The notes: a model not told the origin generated them from the sequence alone. A stretch of DNA of 64,000 nt from JBGAJN01 sp044224905 (GCA_044224905.1 JBGAJN010000001.1:1674001-1738000), one strand, 5' to 3'; positions 8,640 to 16,632 are shown, counted from the first letter of the stretch. Numbers and translations: made by a program.

Positions 8640-8974
8640 ATAGCCTGGTCGCCCTTTTCTTCAGTGCGGATGCGGACGGCCTGCTCCAGCGGCAGGACAA
8701 AGATTTTGCCATCGCCGATCTTGCCGGTGCGCGCCGCCCCGATGATGGCAGCCACGGCGGCGTCAATCTTGTCGTCGGGCAGGATGATTTCCATTTTGAG
8801 CTTGGGCAGGAAATCCACGGTGTATTCGCTGCCGCGATAAATCTCCGTGTGGCCTTTCTGTCGCCCGAAACCCTTGACCTCGGTGATGGTCATGCCCTCG
8901 ACGCCGACGTCGGCGAGCGCGTCCTTCACTTCCTCCAGCTTGAAGGGCTTGATGATGGCTTCGATTTTTTTCAT
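8636..8974 (-). CDS. glnB: P-II family signal-transduction protein
   Basis: 112-aa trimeric P-II regulator with the full-length family fold: MKKIEAIIKPFKLEEVKDAL at the start, the T-loop GRQKGHTEIYRGSEYTVDF with Tyr51 as the canonical uridylylation position, and the B/C-loop region TGKIGDGKIFVLP for ATP/ADP and 2-oxoglutarate binding. Sequence is close to GlnB/GlnK, but the setting is unusual: no amtB, glnA or glnD nearby; instead it overlaps both neighbours by ATGA inside a metal-efflux operon. P-II-like genes next to heavy-metal RND pumps have been reported as a group, so a role in sensing energy state for metal efflux is plausible. Canonical nitrogen control cannot be excluded. Confidence 0.93.
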   Translation of the reverse strand: MKKIEAIIKPFKLEEVKDALADVGVEGMTITEVKGFGRQKGHTEIYRGSEYTVDFLPKLKMEIILPDDKIDAAVAAIIGAARTGKIGDGKIFVLPLEQAVRIRTEEKGDQAI

Positions 8975-9375
8975 GGCTTCGTTTTCGGCGGCGACAGCCG
9001 GACTTCCTTTACCGTGCGGTCCGTGTCTTGGTAGCTCACGGTGACGTGGGAATGGGTTTTGAACGCTTCGGGCTTAACTTCCTTGTCGATCCAGAAGAAC
9101 TTGCTCTCCGGCGCAAGCACGAAGCTGGCGGTCACATGGGTGGTGTCATCGAGAATCATCAGGCTTTTCGATCCCGGAAAGATTCCCATCACCAAACCGC
9201 TGGCTTCAACCGTCTTTGGCACCACCGGTTTGGGCGCGGGCGCGGGCTTCGCTGCGGGTCTGGCCGGCGGGCGGTAGGGTGCGCGTCGTCGAACAACGCG
9301 GGCGTCGGCCTCGCCAAGTGTGAAGAACAACGCGGCCAGCACCGATGCGAGCCGCAGGTATTGTCGTGTTTTCAT
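8971..9375 (-). CDS. Secreted Pro/Ala-rich small protein, unknown
   Basis: 134 aa. A signal peptide (MKTRQYLRLASVLAALFF to ADA) is followed by a basic, Pro/Ala-rich linker of about 35 residues and then a small beta-domain: SGLVMGIFPGSKSLMILDD, ESKFFWIDKEV, HVTVSYQDTDRTVKEVRL. The beta pattern resembles the protein at 3310-3633. Both ends overlap neighbours by ATGA (P-II downstream, P-type ATPase upstream), so it is a true operon member. Function unknown. Confidence 0.65.
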   Translation of the reverse strand: MKTRQYLRLASVLAALFFTLGEADARVVRRRAPYRPPARPAAKPAPAPKPVVPKTVEASGLVMGIFPGSKSLMILDDTTHVTASFVLAPESKFFWIDKEVKPEAFKTHSHVTVSYQDTDRTVKEVRLSPPKTKP

Positions 9376-11636
9376 TCGCTTCCTTTCAGTTTGGAGTTTG
9401 TTGCGAAATGAGACGCCGCCTCCGGTGCCCGGAGCAGCCGCAGCGCGTTCGCGATGACGACGAGGGTCGCGCCCGTATCCGCGAGGATCGCCAGCCAGAG
9501 GCTGGTATGGCCGGACAAGGCAAGCACGAGGAACACGGCCTTCACGCCAAGCGCGAAGGCGATGTTCGCCTGAATGATCCGAACGGTGCGATGGCCCAGC
9601 TGGATGGCTTCGGCGACTTTGCTCAAATCATCCTGCATGAGCGCGATGTCTGCCGTTTCAATTGCCGTGTCCGTGCCCGCGCCGCCCATGGCGATGCCGA
9701 TGCTCGCTGCGGCCATCGCGGGCGCGTCGTTCACGCCGTCGCCGATCATGCCGACGTGTTTGTGTTGCGCGAGCAACTCACGGACGCGCTCAATCTTCTG
9801 GTCGGGCAACAAATCGCCCTTCGCCTCGTCAATGCCGACCTGTTTGGAAATCGCATCCACGGTTCGCTGATTGTCGCCGCTCAACATGACGACTTTTTCG
9901 ACCCCGGCGGCGTGAAGGGCTTTGATGGCTTCGGCGGCATTGGGGCGAACGGTGTCGGCGACCGCAAGAATCCCCAGCACCTCGCCTTGGCAGCCTTCGT
10001 GCGGTTTATGGCCGACGATGACGACGGACATCGCCTGGGCTTCCAGTTCGCCCAGCTTCTTTTCGAGTTCATCCGAGCAGACGGCGGATTCGTGCGCAAA
10101 GCGGTGGTTGCCGACGAAATACAGATGTCCGTCAATCTGCGCCTCCGCGCCGCGTCCGGTTTTTGACTGATAGTTCTCGCTGCGCGGGAACTGGATTTTC
10201 CTTTCCTCCGCATACCTCACGACGGCTTGCGCGAGCGGATGTTCCGAGTGCGTGTCAATCGCGGCGGCGATGCGCAGGATTTCGTCCTCGGATTTTCCGT
10301 TCCACGGAATCACCTGTTGAACACGCGGCTTGCCCTCGGTGATCGTGCCGGTCTTGTCCACGGCGAGAGCTTTCAGCTTGCCGATTGCTTCAAGGAACAC
10401 GCCGCCCTTGATGAGCACGCCGCGCCGCGCCATTGCGGTCAGGCCGGAGACAATCGAAACCGGCGTGGAAATCACCAGCGCACACGGGCAAGCAATGACG
10501 AGCAGCACGAGCGCGCGATACGTCCACTCCAACCACGCGCCGTTGAAAAGCAACGGGCCGGACAGCAGGACCAGAATGGCAACGACGAAAACCGCCGGGG
10601 TGTAAATCTTCGCGAACCGGTCCACGAACCGTTGCGAAGGCGCTTTCTGACTCTGCGCCTCGCCCACGAGCTTGATGATTTTCGCCAGCGTGGTGTCGGT
10701 GGAAGCCTTGGTGACTTTTACTTCGAGCGAGCCTTCGCCGTTGATCGTGCCCGCGAACACGGTGTCGCCGGATTTCTTTTCCACCGGCATGGATTCACCG
10801 GTGATGGGCGCTTGGTTGATGGCAGATTCGCCGGAAGTGACCACGCCATCCAGCGGCACTCGCGTTCCCGATTTGATGATGAGGGTTTCATCGAGCGCAA
10901 CTTCCTCAACGCGCACTTCCTGAATCTGGTCGCCGCGTTTCACCAGTGCGGTATCCGGCGTGAGTTCAAGCAGCGATTGAATGGCCCGGCGGGCGCGACC
11001 CACGCTGAATCCCTCCAACAATTCCGACAACGCGAACAGGAACACGACGGCCGCCGCTTCCGTCCATTCGCCGATGCACGCCGCGCCGATCACCGCGACG
11101 CTCATCAGCACATTCATGTCGAGCGAGACATGGCGCAGGGCACGAATCGCTTTCGGAAAAATGAACCAGCCTCCGGAAAAAATGGCGAGGACAGCGGCAA
11201 CGGCCTTTCCGTAAGGCGCGAAAAGATTCTGCCATTGGAACAGGAGTGAAACCCCGGTGAAGACGCCAGAGACAATCACCAAGATCAGGTGGACGCGGCT
11301 CGCATCGCCGCTGTGTTCATCCTCCGCATCGCCCCCATCCATCGTTGAAGCCTTCAACCCCGCTGTGCCGATGGCCTGGATCAATTGTTCGGGCGTGACG
11401 CGCTGGTCGTGAGCGATTGTCGCCGTCCCCGCCATGAGGTTCACCTTAATTTCGCCCACCCCGGCGAGTGGTTTCAACACACGCTCAATCGCGGCGATTT
11501 CATCTGGGCAGTCCATTCCCGCCACGCGCAGTAACGTCTGCGGTCCGGTGAGCGGCGCAGTCGGTGGAGTGACCAGAGCTGGAGCGGCACAGCAGTCGCT
11601 CGCGCAGGCGGCGGGTAATTTGGCGGCTTGGCTCAT
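9372..11636 (-). CDS. zntA: Heavy-metal P1B-type ATPase, Zn/Cd/Pb class (ZntA/CadA-like)
   Basis: 754-aa cation pump that exports soft divalent metals from the cytoplasm using ATP. An N-terminal Cys cluster (CASDCCAAP, residues ~11-19) precedes one HMA domain with GMDCPDE. The membrane metal site CPC sits at ~384, the phosphorylated Asp in DKTGTITEGKP at ~427, and the hinge GDGVNDAP at ~635. The last helix has ADTGATLVVIANALRLLR; the Asp there is the specificity residue of Zn/Cd/Pb pumps. It lies 8 nt after the adaptor gene, so cytoplasm-to-periplasm (ATPase) and periplasm-to-outside (RND) steps are encoded together. Confidence 0.96.
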   Translation of the reverse strand: MSQAAKLPAACASDCCAAPALVTPPTAPLTGPQTLLRVAGMDCPDEIAAIERVLKPLAGVGEIKVNLMAGTATIAHDQRVTPEQLIQAIGTAGLKASTMDGGDAEDEHSGDASRVHLILVIVSGVFTGVSLLFQWQNLFAPYGKAVAAVLAIFSGGWFIFPKAIRALRHVSLDMNVLMSVAVIGAACIGEWTEAAAVVFLFALSELLEGFSVGRARRAIQSLLELTPDTALVKRGDQIQEVRVEEVALDETLIIKSGTRVPLDGVVTSGESAINQAPITGESMPVEKKSGDTVFAGTINGEGSLEVKVTKASTDTTLAKIIKLVGEAQSQKAPSQRFVDRFAKIYTPAVFVVAILVLLSGPLLFNGAWLEWTYRALVLLVIACPCALVISTPVSIVSGLTAMARRGVLIKGGVFLEAIGKLKALAVDKTGTITEGKPRVQQVIPWNGKSEDEILRIAAAIDTHSEHPLAQAVVRYAEERKIQFPRSENYQSKTGRGAEAQIDGHLYFVGNHRFAHESAVCSDELEKKLGELEAQAMSVVIVGHKPHEGCQGEVLGILAVADTVRPNAAEAIKALHAAGVEKVVMLSGDNQRTVDAISKQVGIDEAKGDLLPDQKIERVRELLAQHKHVGMIGDGVNDAPAMAAASIGIAMGGAGTDTAIETADIALMQDDLSKVAEAIQLGHRTVRIIQANIAFALGVKAVFLVLALSGHTSLWLAILADTGATLVVIANALRLLRAPEAASHFATNSKLKGSE

Positions 11637-11644
11637 GGCGTCGC

Positions 11645-12445
11645 TCAGTGAGAGTGTCCGCCGCCCTTGGTGGCGCGGAGTTCGATGAGCCAGAGGGTTT
11701 GCACGGGTTTGGTGACGACCTGGTCGCCCGCGAGAAGACCGTCGGTGATTTCCGACCAGCCGTCGGCTTCCGACCCGACTTTAACGGCCGTGCGGAAATA
11801 CGCCTCGCCGTTGACGGCATACACGAACGTGCCTTCGGACGTGCGCAACAAGGCCGCTTGCGGAATCGCCGCCACAGATTGGTCGCGCGGCAGATTGATG
11901 CGGGCCGGGACGAACTCGCCGGACTTGAGCGCCGTCGTCGCATTGGACACGCCGATGACGACTTCCGATTCACCCAAGGCCAACGCCTTTTGCACGGCGA
12001 GGACGACGCCCGCCAGCGGGCTATTTGTGTTTTTGAAAATCTGCACCGGCTGACCGGCTTTGACCACGGCGGCGGCGTCCGAAGAAAGGAACGCCGAGCC
12101 ATGCACGTCGCAGCCGGAGTGGTCTTCCTGATTCAGCAGATGATGATGTTTTTCGCCGAACACCTGCACGGTGAATCGGATTTGGTTTGGCAGCTTTCGC
12201 TCCGCCACGTCCACGGCTTCGACGCCGAGAATCTTTCGAGTCTCCTCAGTAAGGCTGACGCCTTTGCCCGCTTTGAACGACGCGCCGGAGGGTGATTCCT
12301 CGCCGTGTCCGTGGCCGTCGTCCTTGCCGTGGCCAGCTTCTTTGCCGTGGTCGTGGCCGTCGCCTTCCTTGTGGCCGCATCCCACAGGTAACGAGCCGGC
12401 GACCAGCAGGGCGGAGAGGAACGTGATGGAGCGAAGCGCCTTCAT
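11645..12445 (-). CDS. czcB: Short RND periplasmic adaptor lipoprotein with His-rich N-terminus (CzcB-like)
   Basis: 266-aa membrane-fusion lipoprotein: MKALRSITFLSALLVAGSL, then PVGC as the lipidation site. Residues ~23-50 are a His/Asp/Gly-rich metal-binding stretch (GHDHGKEAGHGKDDGHGHG). A second His site EKHHHLL plus DHSGCDVHG occurs at ~90-110, and the tail ends GGGHSH. The start overlaps the stop of the TolC gene by ATGA. As in the adaptor at 1688-2431, no alpha-helical hairpin is visible, so the protein is shorter than normal CzcB. Together with the TolC protein and CzcA it should complete a tripartite pump. Confidence 0.83.
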   Translation of the reverse strand: MKALRSITFLSALLVAGSLPVGCGHKEGDGHDHGKEAGHGKDDGHGHGEESPSGASFKAGKGVSLTEETRKILGVEAVDVAERKLPNQIRFTVQVFGEKHHHLLNQEDHSGCDVHGSAFLSSDAAAVVKAGQPVQIFKNTNSPLAGVVLAVQKALALGESEVVIGVSNATTALKSGEFVPARINLPRDQSVAAIPQAALLRTSEGTFVYAVNGEAYFRTAVKVGSEADGWSEITDGLLAGDQVVTKPVQTLWLIELRATKGGGHSH

Positions 12446-13773
12446 TTCTTCTCCTCGGTCGGGCTTGTGCGGGACAGCGGCAACGGCAGGCCGGTGAGCA
12501 GTTCCAATTGCGCCGCTGCTTCGAGCGCCTCTTTCTTGGTGTCGAGCAAGCCATCGACCGCTTCGAGGTATTGTTTCTGCAACTCGACGTAGGTGGAAAT
12601 CGGCACCGCGCCGAGCCGGTAATGGCGGTCGGCCACTTCGGCGGCTTCCCGAAAATGCCCGACCGAATCGGGTCGCCACCTGGCCATCTCGCGCAGCTTC
12701 GTCTCGTAAATCAGCGCGGCCTCGATGACGCGGCGCTCGGCTTCACGCTGCGTGACGTAAAACGAGGTCTCGGCTTGCACCTGCCGCGCCTTGGCCGCCT
12801 CGATGTTGCCCGTGTTGCGATTCCACAACGGCAGCGGCAGCGAGATGCCCACGCTAATGATGCCTTGCCGTTCGCTGCCGGCCTGTTCCGAGGCGTAGCT
12901 CGGCCCGACGGAAATCGCCGGGTAACGCTCGTTCTTCGCCAGGTCCACACGGAAACCCTGTTGCGCCAGTTCGACGGCGCGCACGCGCACCTCGAAGTTG
13001 TTCGTCCGCGCCAGCGCCACGAGGGCTTCCTTGTCCTCCGGCGGGCGGAACGCCAGGTGCGTTTGCCCGATGGAAAGCCGCGAGTCGGGCGCGACACCGC
13101 GCAGTTGGTTGAGTTCGAGCAGGGCGGATTGAGTCGCAAGCGTGGCTTCACTCGCCTTGCGCTGCGCGTTCAACTCGGTGGCCTCGATGACGCGTGTTTC
13201 CAGCAGCGGCGTCAGCCCGGCCGGATCACGCTGCACCAACACTTCGCGCAACGCTCTGAATCGCTCGGCGACTTCACGCGCTGCCGCCGCCTTTTCCTGC
13301 GCGGCGAACAGACCGTAGGAGAGCGTCCGCACGCGCGCGGCCAGCGCGACCTTGAACCGCGCGTAGCCGAGTTCGGCCAGTTCGATGTCGCGATTCGCGA
13401 TCGCTTTGCGCAGGCCGATGCGCCCTGGCCACTCAAACGGCTGCACGACTGAAACCGACCACGCGACGCCCTCGGCGCTCAGCCCGCCGCCATGCACGGA
13501 CTTGTGGCCGACGCCGCCGCTCAGTTCAGGATTGGCCAGCAGACCGGCGGTCTTGCGCCCGCCGCGCGCGGCGGCAATCTCGGCCTGATAAAATCTGAGT
13601 TCAGGATTCTTCTCCAATGCCTCGCCCACGAGCGCGTCGAGCGTGTGCGAGACGTTCGTCGCGACATTGACGGGAGCGGTTTCCTGCCCTCGCGCAACGG
13701 GCACGATCAGGGATACGGCGAGTGCCACCACAGCGAATTGGCGACACCAGTTCAAGGGACTTGATTGCTTCAT
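12442..13773 (-). CDS. czcC: TolC-family outer-membrane channel (CzcC/CusC-like)
   Basis: 443-aa outer-membrane efflux protein; signal peptide from MKQSSPLNWCRQFAVVALAV to ARG. It has the two-fold OEP repeat of long helices with beta-strand insertions: LDALVGEALEKNPELRFYQ at the start, GLLANPELSGGVGH and VVQPFEWPGRIGLRKAI in the first repeat, VGISLPLPLWNRNTGNIEAA in the second. This is the metal-efflux (CzcC/CusC) type, with WNRNxGNIxxA typical. It is the first pump gene of the operon and is followed by an ATGA-overlapping adaptor. An upstream in-frame ATG (13839) would add 22 residues and lacks a signal-like context. Confidence 0.92.
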   Translation of the reverse strand: MKQSSPLNWCRQFAVVALAVSLIVPVARGQETAPVNVATNVSHTLDALVGEALEKNPELRFYQAEIAAARGGRKTAGLLANPELSGGVGHKSVHGGGLSAEGVAWSVSVVQPFEWPGRIGLRKAIANRDIELAELGYARFKVALAARVRTLSYGLFAAQEKAAAAREVAERFRALREVLVQRDPAGLTPLLETRVIEATELNAQRKASEATLATQSALLELNQLRGVAPDSRLSIGQTHLAFRPPEDKEALVALARTNNFEVRVRAVELAQQGFRVDLAKNERYPAISVGPSYASEQAGSERQGIISVGISLPLPLWNRNTGNIEAAKARQVQAETSFYVTQREAERRVIEAALIYETKLREMARWRPDSVGHFREAAEVADRHYRLGAVPISTYVELQKQYLEAVDGLLDTKKEALEAAAQLELLTGLPLPLSRTSPTEEKK

Positions 13774-13884
13774 AAATTCAAAACGGTCACGACACTGACG
13801 GGACGAACGACAACGAAAGGAGACACGAGGGCGCGACAAACGCCTGTTGAAACGGGAAAAGCCCTCAGCGGAAGCGAGGACTAA

Positions 13885-14283
13885 TTACGAAGCGAGCGAA
13901 GGAGCACGGACAGGAAGCGCCGTGCGGGAGAGGAACTGCCAAGAAGTTGGTAGCTCTGGTGGAGCGGCGGTCAGGATGCCGAGGCTGACTTCCTTGGGAA
14001 GCGAGTGCTCAACGACGCCAAAATTGTCTGCCGGAACAATGGCAAGGACGACAACCGGCGCAAGTTCGTGCTGCCGGGGAGCATGGTATTGGGCAGATTC
14101 AATCAAGCAGCAGCCCGTGTCTTTGCACGGGTCGCCGCCGCTTTCGGATTCGGCCGGCGCGTGAATGTCGGTCGCGCAACGAAGGAACTCGAAGCCGGGC
14201 ATCGCTTCGATCTTGCAATGGGAAGTCAGCAGCACCCAGGTGAGTGCCACCAACACAACCATCACTGTTCTTATCGTCCGCAC
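13885..14283 (-). CDS. Small secreted Cys-containing protein, orphan family A, copy 2
   Basis: About 132 aa, function unknown. A GTG start (VRTIRTVMVVLVALTW) or the TTG two codons earlier fits best, because it aligns with MAVQRIKTVVAVLLALVW of the paralogue at 2528-2923. The export helix ends near LLTSHC. Cys residues occur in pairs or near pairs (FLRCATD, CKDTGCCLIES), and the C-terminus SWQFLSRTALPVRAPSLAS is the family signature. The open frame continues upstream into an unrelated phage-portal-like remnant, which I take as a chance fusion. It probably begins the metal-efflux operon. Start codon uncertain. Confidence 0.5.
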   Translation of the reverse strand: MRTIRTVMVVLVALTWVLLTSHCKIEAMPGFEFLRCATDIHAPAESESGGDPCKDTGCCLIESAQYHAPRQHELAPVVVLAIVPADNFGVVEHSLPKEVSLGILTAAPPELPTSWQFLSRTALPVRAPSLAS

Positions 14284-14391
14284 AGGCAATAGATGCTTCA
14301 GCGCCGGGGATTGTTCAATACAATCTTTCCCAGCCGCGGGGCCAAGGAGTCTATCGGAGGGTTTTGCAACATGCTTGAACGGACAGCCGAG

Positions 14392-14493
14392 GGTGATCAA
14401 CTTCGTCTCGTCCTCTACGCTGCGCCCTTCCGGCAGCACTTCGCCACGCCGGAACAAATCCGTCATCGTGTCACGACTGATCGCACCCTCTGG
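14392..14493 (-). pseudogene. Phage portal-like gene remnant A
   Basis: About 34 codons on the minus strand encode GAISRDTMTDLFRRGEVLPE and continue to ETKLI, then homology stops. The same block occurs at 40761-40843 and, in the longest form, at 42903-43145. The phrase resembles the C-terminal part of DUF4055-type phage portal proteins (GxISRxTxxxxLxRGEVLP); this family call is from memory. The frame runs on into the secreted-protein gene, but no complete portal gene is present. Confidence 0.6.
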
Positions 14494-14501
14494 AGATCAG
14501 T

Positions 14502-14780
14502 TCAAGCCACGTAGCGCTCCAAGACGGTCAGGAACGCGTGAAGATTCTTCCGGGACTCGGCCGGGGTGGCGGCGTGTTCAATGCACTCGTGCATGTGCGA
14601 ATGGATGATGAGGTCACCAAAGGACTTGAGCGCGCGCCGGACGGAAGTCACCTGCGTCAGCACGTCTGCACAGTCGGCATCGGCCTCCACCATCTTCTCA
14701 ATGGCCTGCACCTGCCCGCGCATTTTGCGCAGGCGGGCGATTAGGGCCGCCTTCTCGTGACCGGGATGGACGTGTTTCAT
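14502..14780 (-). CDS. CsoR/RcnR/FrmR-family metal-sensing repressor
   Basis: 92-aa all-helical tetrameric repressor (DUF156). Candidate ligands are visible: His3 and His5 near the N-terminus, Cys37 (DADCADV), and His60, His62, His64 and Cys66 in HSHMHEC. Cys37-His62-Cys66 keeps the C-H-C spacing of the Cu(I) sensor CsoR, while His3 is an N-terminal ligand as in the Ni/Co sensor RcnR, so the metal cannot be assigned with certainty. The divergent neighbour is an RcnA-like Ni/Co exporter, which favours Ni/Co. A G-tract operator candidate lies in the 75-bp intergenic gap. Start chosen at MKHVHPG; another ATG lies two codons upstream. Confidence 0.9.
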   Translation of the reverse strand: MKHVHPGHEKAALIARLRKMRGQVQAIEKMVEADADCADVLTQVTSVRRALKSFGDLIIHSHMHECIEHAATPAESRKNLHAFLTVLERYVA

Positions 14781-14840
14781 GCCCACGCTTCTAGCATGAC
14801 GCGCGGTCCCGCGCCAGCGTCATAAGGTTTGACTCATTAA

Positions 14841-14862
14841 GGGGGCAGGGGGTATATGCCTC
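14841..14862 (+). promoter_or_regulatory. Candidate CsoR/RcnR-type operator (G-tract)
   Basis: The sequence GGGGGCAGGGGGTATATGCC has the G-tracts flanked by A/T steps and an inverted pair GGCA...TGCC, as in RcnR/CsoR/FrmR operators. It overlaps the ribosome-binding site and start codon of the rcnA-like gene, so repressor binding there would block that gene. Inference from motif and position. Confidence 0.5.
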
Positions 14863-16007
14863 CAATGACCAGTTTCTCCGACTACCTCGCCCACGGCAAC
14901 GCCTGGCTTTACATCCCCGCCGCCATCGCGCTCGGCGCGCTTCACGGCCTGGAGCCAGGCCATAGCAAAACCATGATGGCCGCGTTCATCGTCGCCGTGC
15001 GCGGCACGGTCGGGCAGGCGGTGCTGCTGGGCGTGGCGGCCACCCTGTCACACACGGCGCTGATCTGGGTGCTCGCCTTCGTGGGGCTTCACTACTCCGG
15101 CAAGTTCGCCGCCGAGGATGTCGAACCGTATTTGCAAGTCGCCACGGGTGTCATGGTCATCGGCCTTGCGCTCTGGATGCTCTGGCGCATCCGGCGGACG
15201 CAGCGGCCTTCCGCCCACGGCCCGCACGGCGGACCCGTGCTGCGGACGGCGGGCGGGTTGATCGAGGTGAGTGTGTTCGAGGACGGCGTTCCACCGCGCT
15301 TCCGCCTCTACTTCTTCGATGAGGGGCGGCTGGCCCAGGCACCGCCGCCGGGCGCGGCGGTTACGTGCGAGACAAGCCGCGCGGGCGAAGCGGGCGCACC
15401 GGTGTTGCAATCCTTCCGCTTTGTGTCCAACGGCGTGTATCTCGAAGCGTCGGACGAACTGCCCGAGCCGCACGAGTTCGAGTTGAAACTCCACTTGCGG
15501 CACGGCGGCGCGGATCACACCTACGAGACGCGCTTTGTCGAGGAGCACGACCACCACCACGGCCATGACCATTCCGGCGGGCACGCTCACGATCACGGCG
15601 GGCACACGCACTCCCACGATCACGCCGACGAGGACGCGCACTCACAGGCACACGCGCGCGAATGGCAGGAGCGGTTCGCGGGGCGCCACGTGACCACGTG
15701 GCAGATTTTCCTTTTCGGCCTCACGGGCGGACTGATGCCGTGTCCCTCCGCGTTTGCGGTGCTGCTCGTGTGCTTGCAGTTGAAACAGTTCGCACTCGGC
15801 TTCGCGCTGGTGCTGGCCTTCAGCCTCGGCCTGGCACTGACGCTGGTCACCGTCGGCTCGCTCGCGGCGCTGTCGGTCAAGCACGCCACCAAACGCTTCG
15901 CCGGCCTGCACAAACTCGCGGCGCGGATGCCCTACGCCAGCGCGGCGTTGATGGTCTGCATCGGTTTGTTCGTCACGGTGCAAGGGCTGCGGGCCATCCT
16001 CCATTGA
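14856..16007 (+). CDS. rcnA: RcnA/NicO-family nickel-cobalt exporter with His-rich loop
   Basis: 383-aa integral membrane exporter. The family signature ALHGLEPGHSKTM is at residues ~29-41, with further helices in LLGVAATLSHTALIWVLAF and GLTGGLMPCPSAFAVLL. Between the third and fourth helix groups is a soluble insert of ~110 residues (VFEDGVPPRFRLYF and following) and then a His/Asp-rich segment at about residues 230-266 with some 15 His residues. The long insert is larger than in E. coli RcnA but occurs in other RcnA-like exporters. The gene diverges from the CsoR/RcnR-family repressor gene, with a G-tract operator candidate between. The start at MPPMTSF has GGGGG 5 nt upstream; an ATG three codons later is less well placed. 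Confidence 0.9.
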   Translation: MPPMTSFSDYLAHGNAWLYIPAAIALGALHGLEPGHSKTMMAAFIVAVRGTVGQAVLLGVAATLSHTALIWVLAFVGLHYSGKFAAEDVEPYLQVATGVMVIGLALWMLWRIRRTQRPSAHGPHGGPVLRTAGGLIEVSVFEDGVPPRFRLYFFDEGRLAQAPPPGAAVTCETSRAGEAGAPVLQSFRFVSNGVYLEASDELPEPHEFELKLHLRHGGADHTYETRFVEEHDHHHGHDHSGGHAHDHGGHTHSHDHADEDAHSQAHAREWQERFAGRHVTTWQIFLFGLTGGLMPCPSAFAVLLVCLQLKQFALGFALVLAFSLGLALTLVTVGSLAALSVKHATKRFAGLHKLAARMPYASAALMVCIGLFVTVQGLRAILH

Positions 16008-16064
16008 ACAGATGCGCTCAAAAACAGGGCGGGTGGAAATCAAACCCTCAACCGTCGAATCCGC

Positions 16065-16424
16065 ATGACCCTCAAACTCATCCTCAAATATCTCCTCAGC
16101 GCGGGCGTCATCACCCTCGTTAGCGAAGTCGTCCGGCGCAACGACCGCGCCGGCGCGCTGCTGGCAAGCCTGCCATTCGTCAGCGTCATCACGCTCTTCT
16201 GGGTTTACTACGAGAGCGCGCCCGGGCAGCGGTTGCAGAAGACCGGCGACCACATGTTCTACATCTTCTGGTATGTGCTCCCCACGCTGCCCATGTTCCT
16301 GCTCTTTCCGTGGTTCCAAAAACAATGGGGCTTCTACGGCGCGCTTGGCGCGGGCGCGGCGCTCACCGTCGCGCTCTTCGCCGCGTTGCGCTTGGGCGCA
16401 GCCCGCTTCGGACTCGTGCTCTGA
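16065..16424 (+). CDS. DUF3147-like membrane protein, copy 1
   Basis: 119 aa with four hydrophobic segments: ILKYLLSAGVITLVSEVVRR, ALLASLPFVSVITLFWVYY, YIFWYVLPTLPMFLLFPW, and a C-terminal GAALTVALFAALRLG. Matches my recollection of the DUF3147 family. The window has three copies: this one, 24091-24450 (one amino-acid difference) and 31807-32166 (diverged C-terminus). Copies 1 and 2 are followed by remnants of a DUF302 gene. Function unknown. Confidence 0.78.
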   Translation: MTLKLILKYLLSAGVITLVSEVVRRNDRAGALLASLPFVSVITLFWVYYESAPGQRLQKTGDHMFYIFWYVLPTLPMFLLFPWFQKQWGFYGALGAGAALTVALFAALRLGAARFGLVL

Positions 16425-16437
16425 CGTGAGGCGTCAG

Positions 16438-16492
16438 GCCGCCGCGTCGTGCATGATCTTCACGATCGTCGCCTCCACCTCGCGCGCGACAC
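16438..16492 (-). pseudogene. DUF302 gene remnant (C-terminal end only)
   Basis: About 55 bp on the minus strand match the 3' end of the DUF302 genes at 24461 and 30225 (encoding roughly AREVEATIVKIMHDA). Homology ends abruptly at ~16493. It follows DUF3147 copy 1 exactly as the longer DUF302 copy follows DUF3147 copy 2, so this is a truncated duplicate of the same module. Confidence 0.75.
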
Positions 16493-16560
16493 ACCAGTCC
16501 GGCTCCGAAAGAATGGGGGCTTGCCATGTCCGCGCCACTCCGCTAAAACCCTCCGCAGTT

Positions 16561-16632
16561 CCCGGCAATGGTGTCTGCCTTCCCTTTGGGGAAAACCGCC
16601 TGACAAACGTCAGTGCTGATGGCGCCTACCAG
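16561..16632 (+). promoter_or_regulatory. Fluoride riboswitch (crcB motif) candidate
   Basis: The leader of the TolC-propeller gene matches the fluoride aptamer. P1 is GGCA (16564-16567) with UGCC (16576-16579) around the loop AUGGUGUC, very close to the GGCGAUGG-type consensus. Then come AAACC, a P3 stem GCCUGAC/GUCAG-U-GC, and UGAUGG-CGCC-UACC, the conserved 3' block. The loop GGUGUC (16570-16575) can pair in all six positions (two of them G-U) with GGCGCC (16621-16626), giving the required pseudoknot. An extra small hairpin (CCC-UUU-GGG) sits between P1 and AAAC. The operon it heads contains fluC, which supports the call. Read by eye, no covariance search run. Confidence 0.85.

Noticed and set aside
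14284..14466. Secreted protein of family A starting at the upstream ATG (14466)
   Set aside because: The added residues belong to the portal-like remnant and would bury the export helix; the paralogue starts at the equivalent of 14283-14289.
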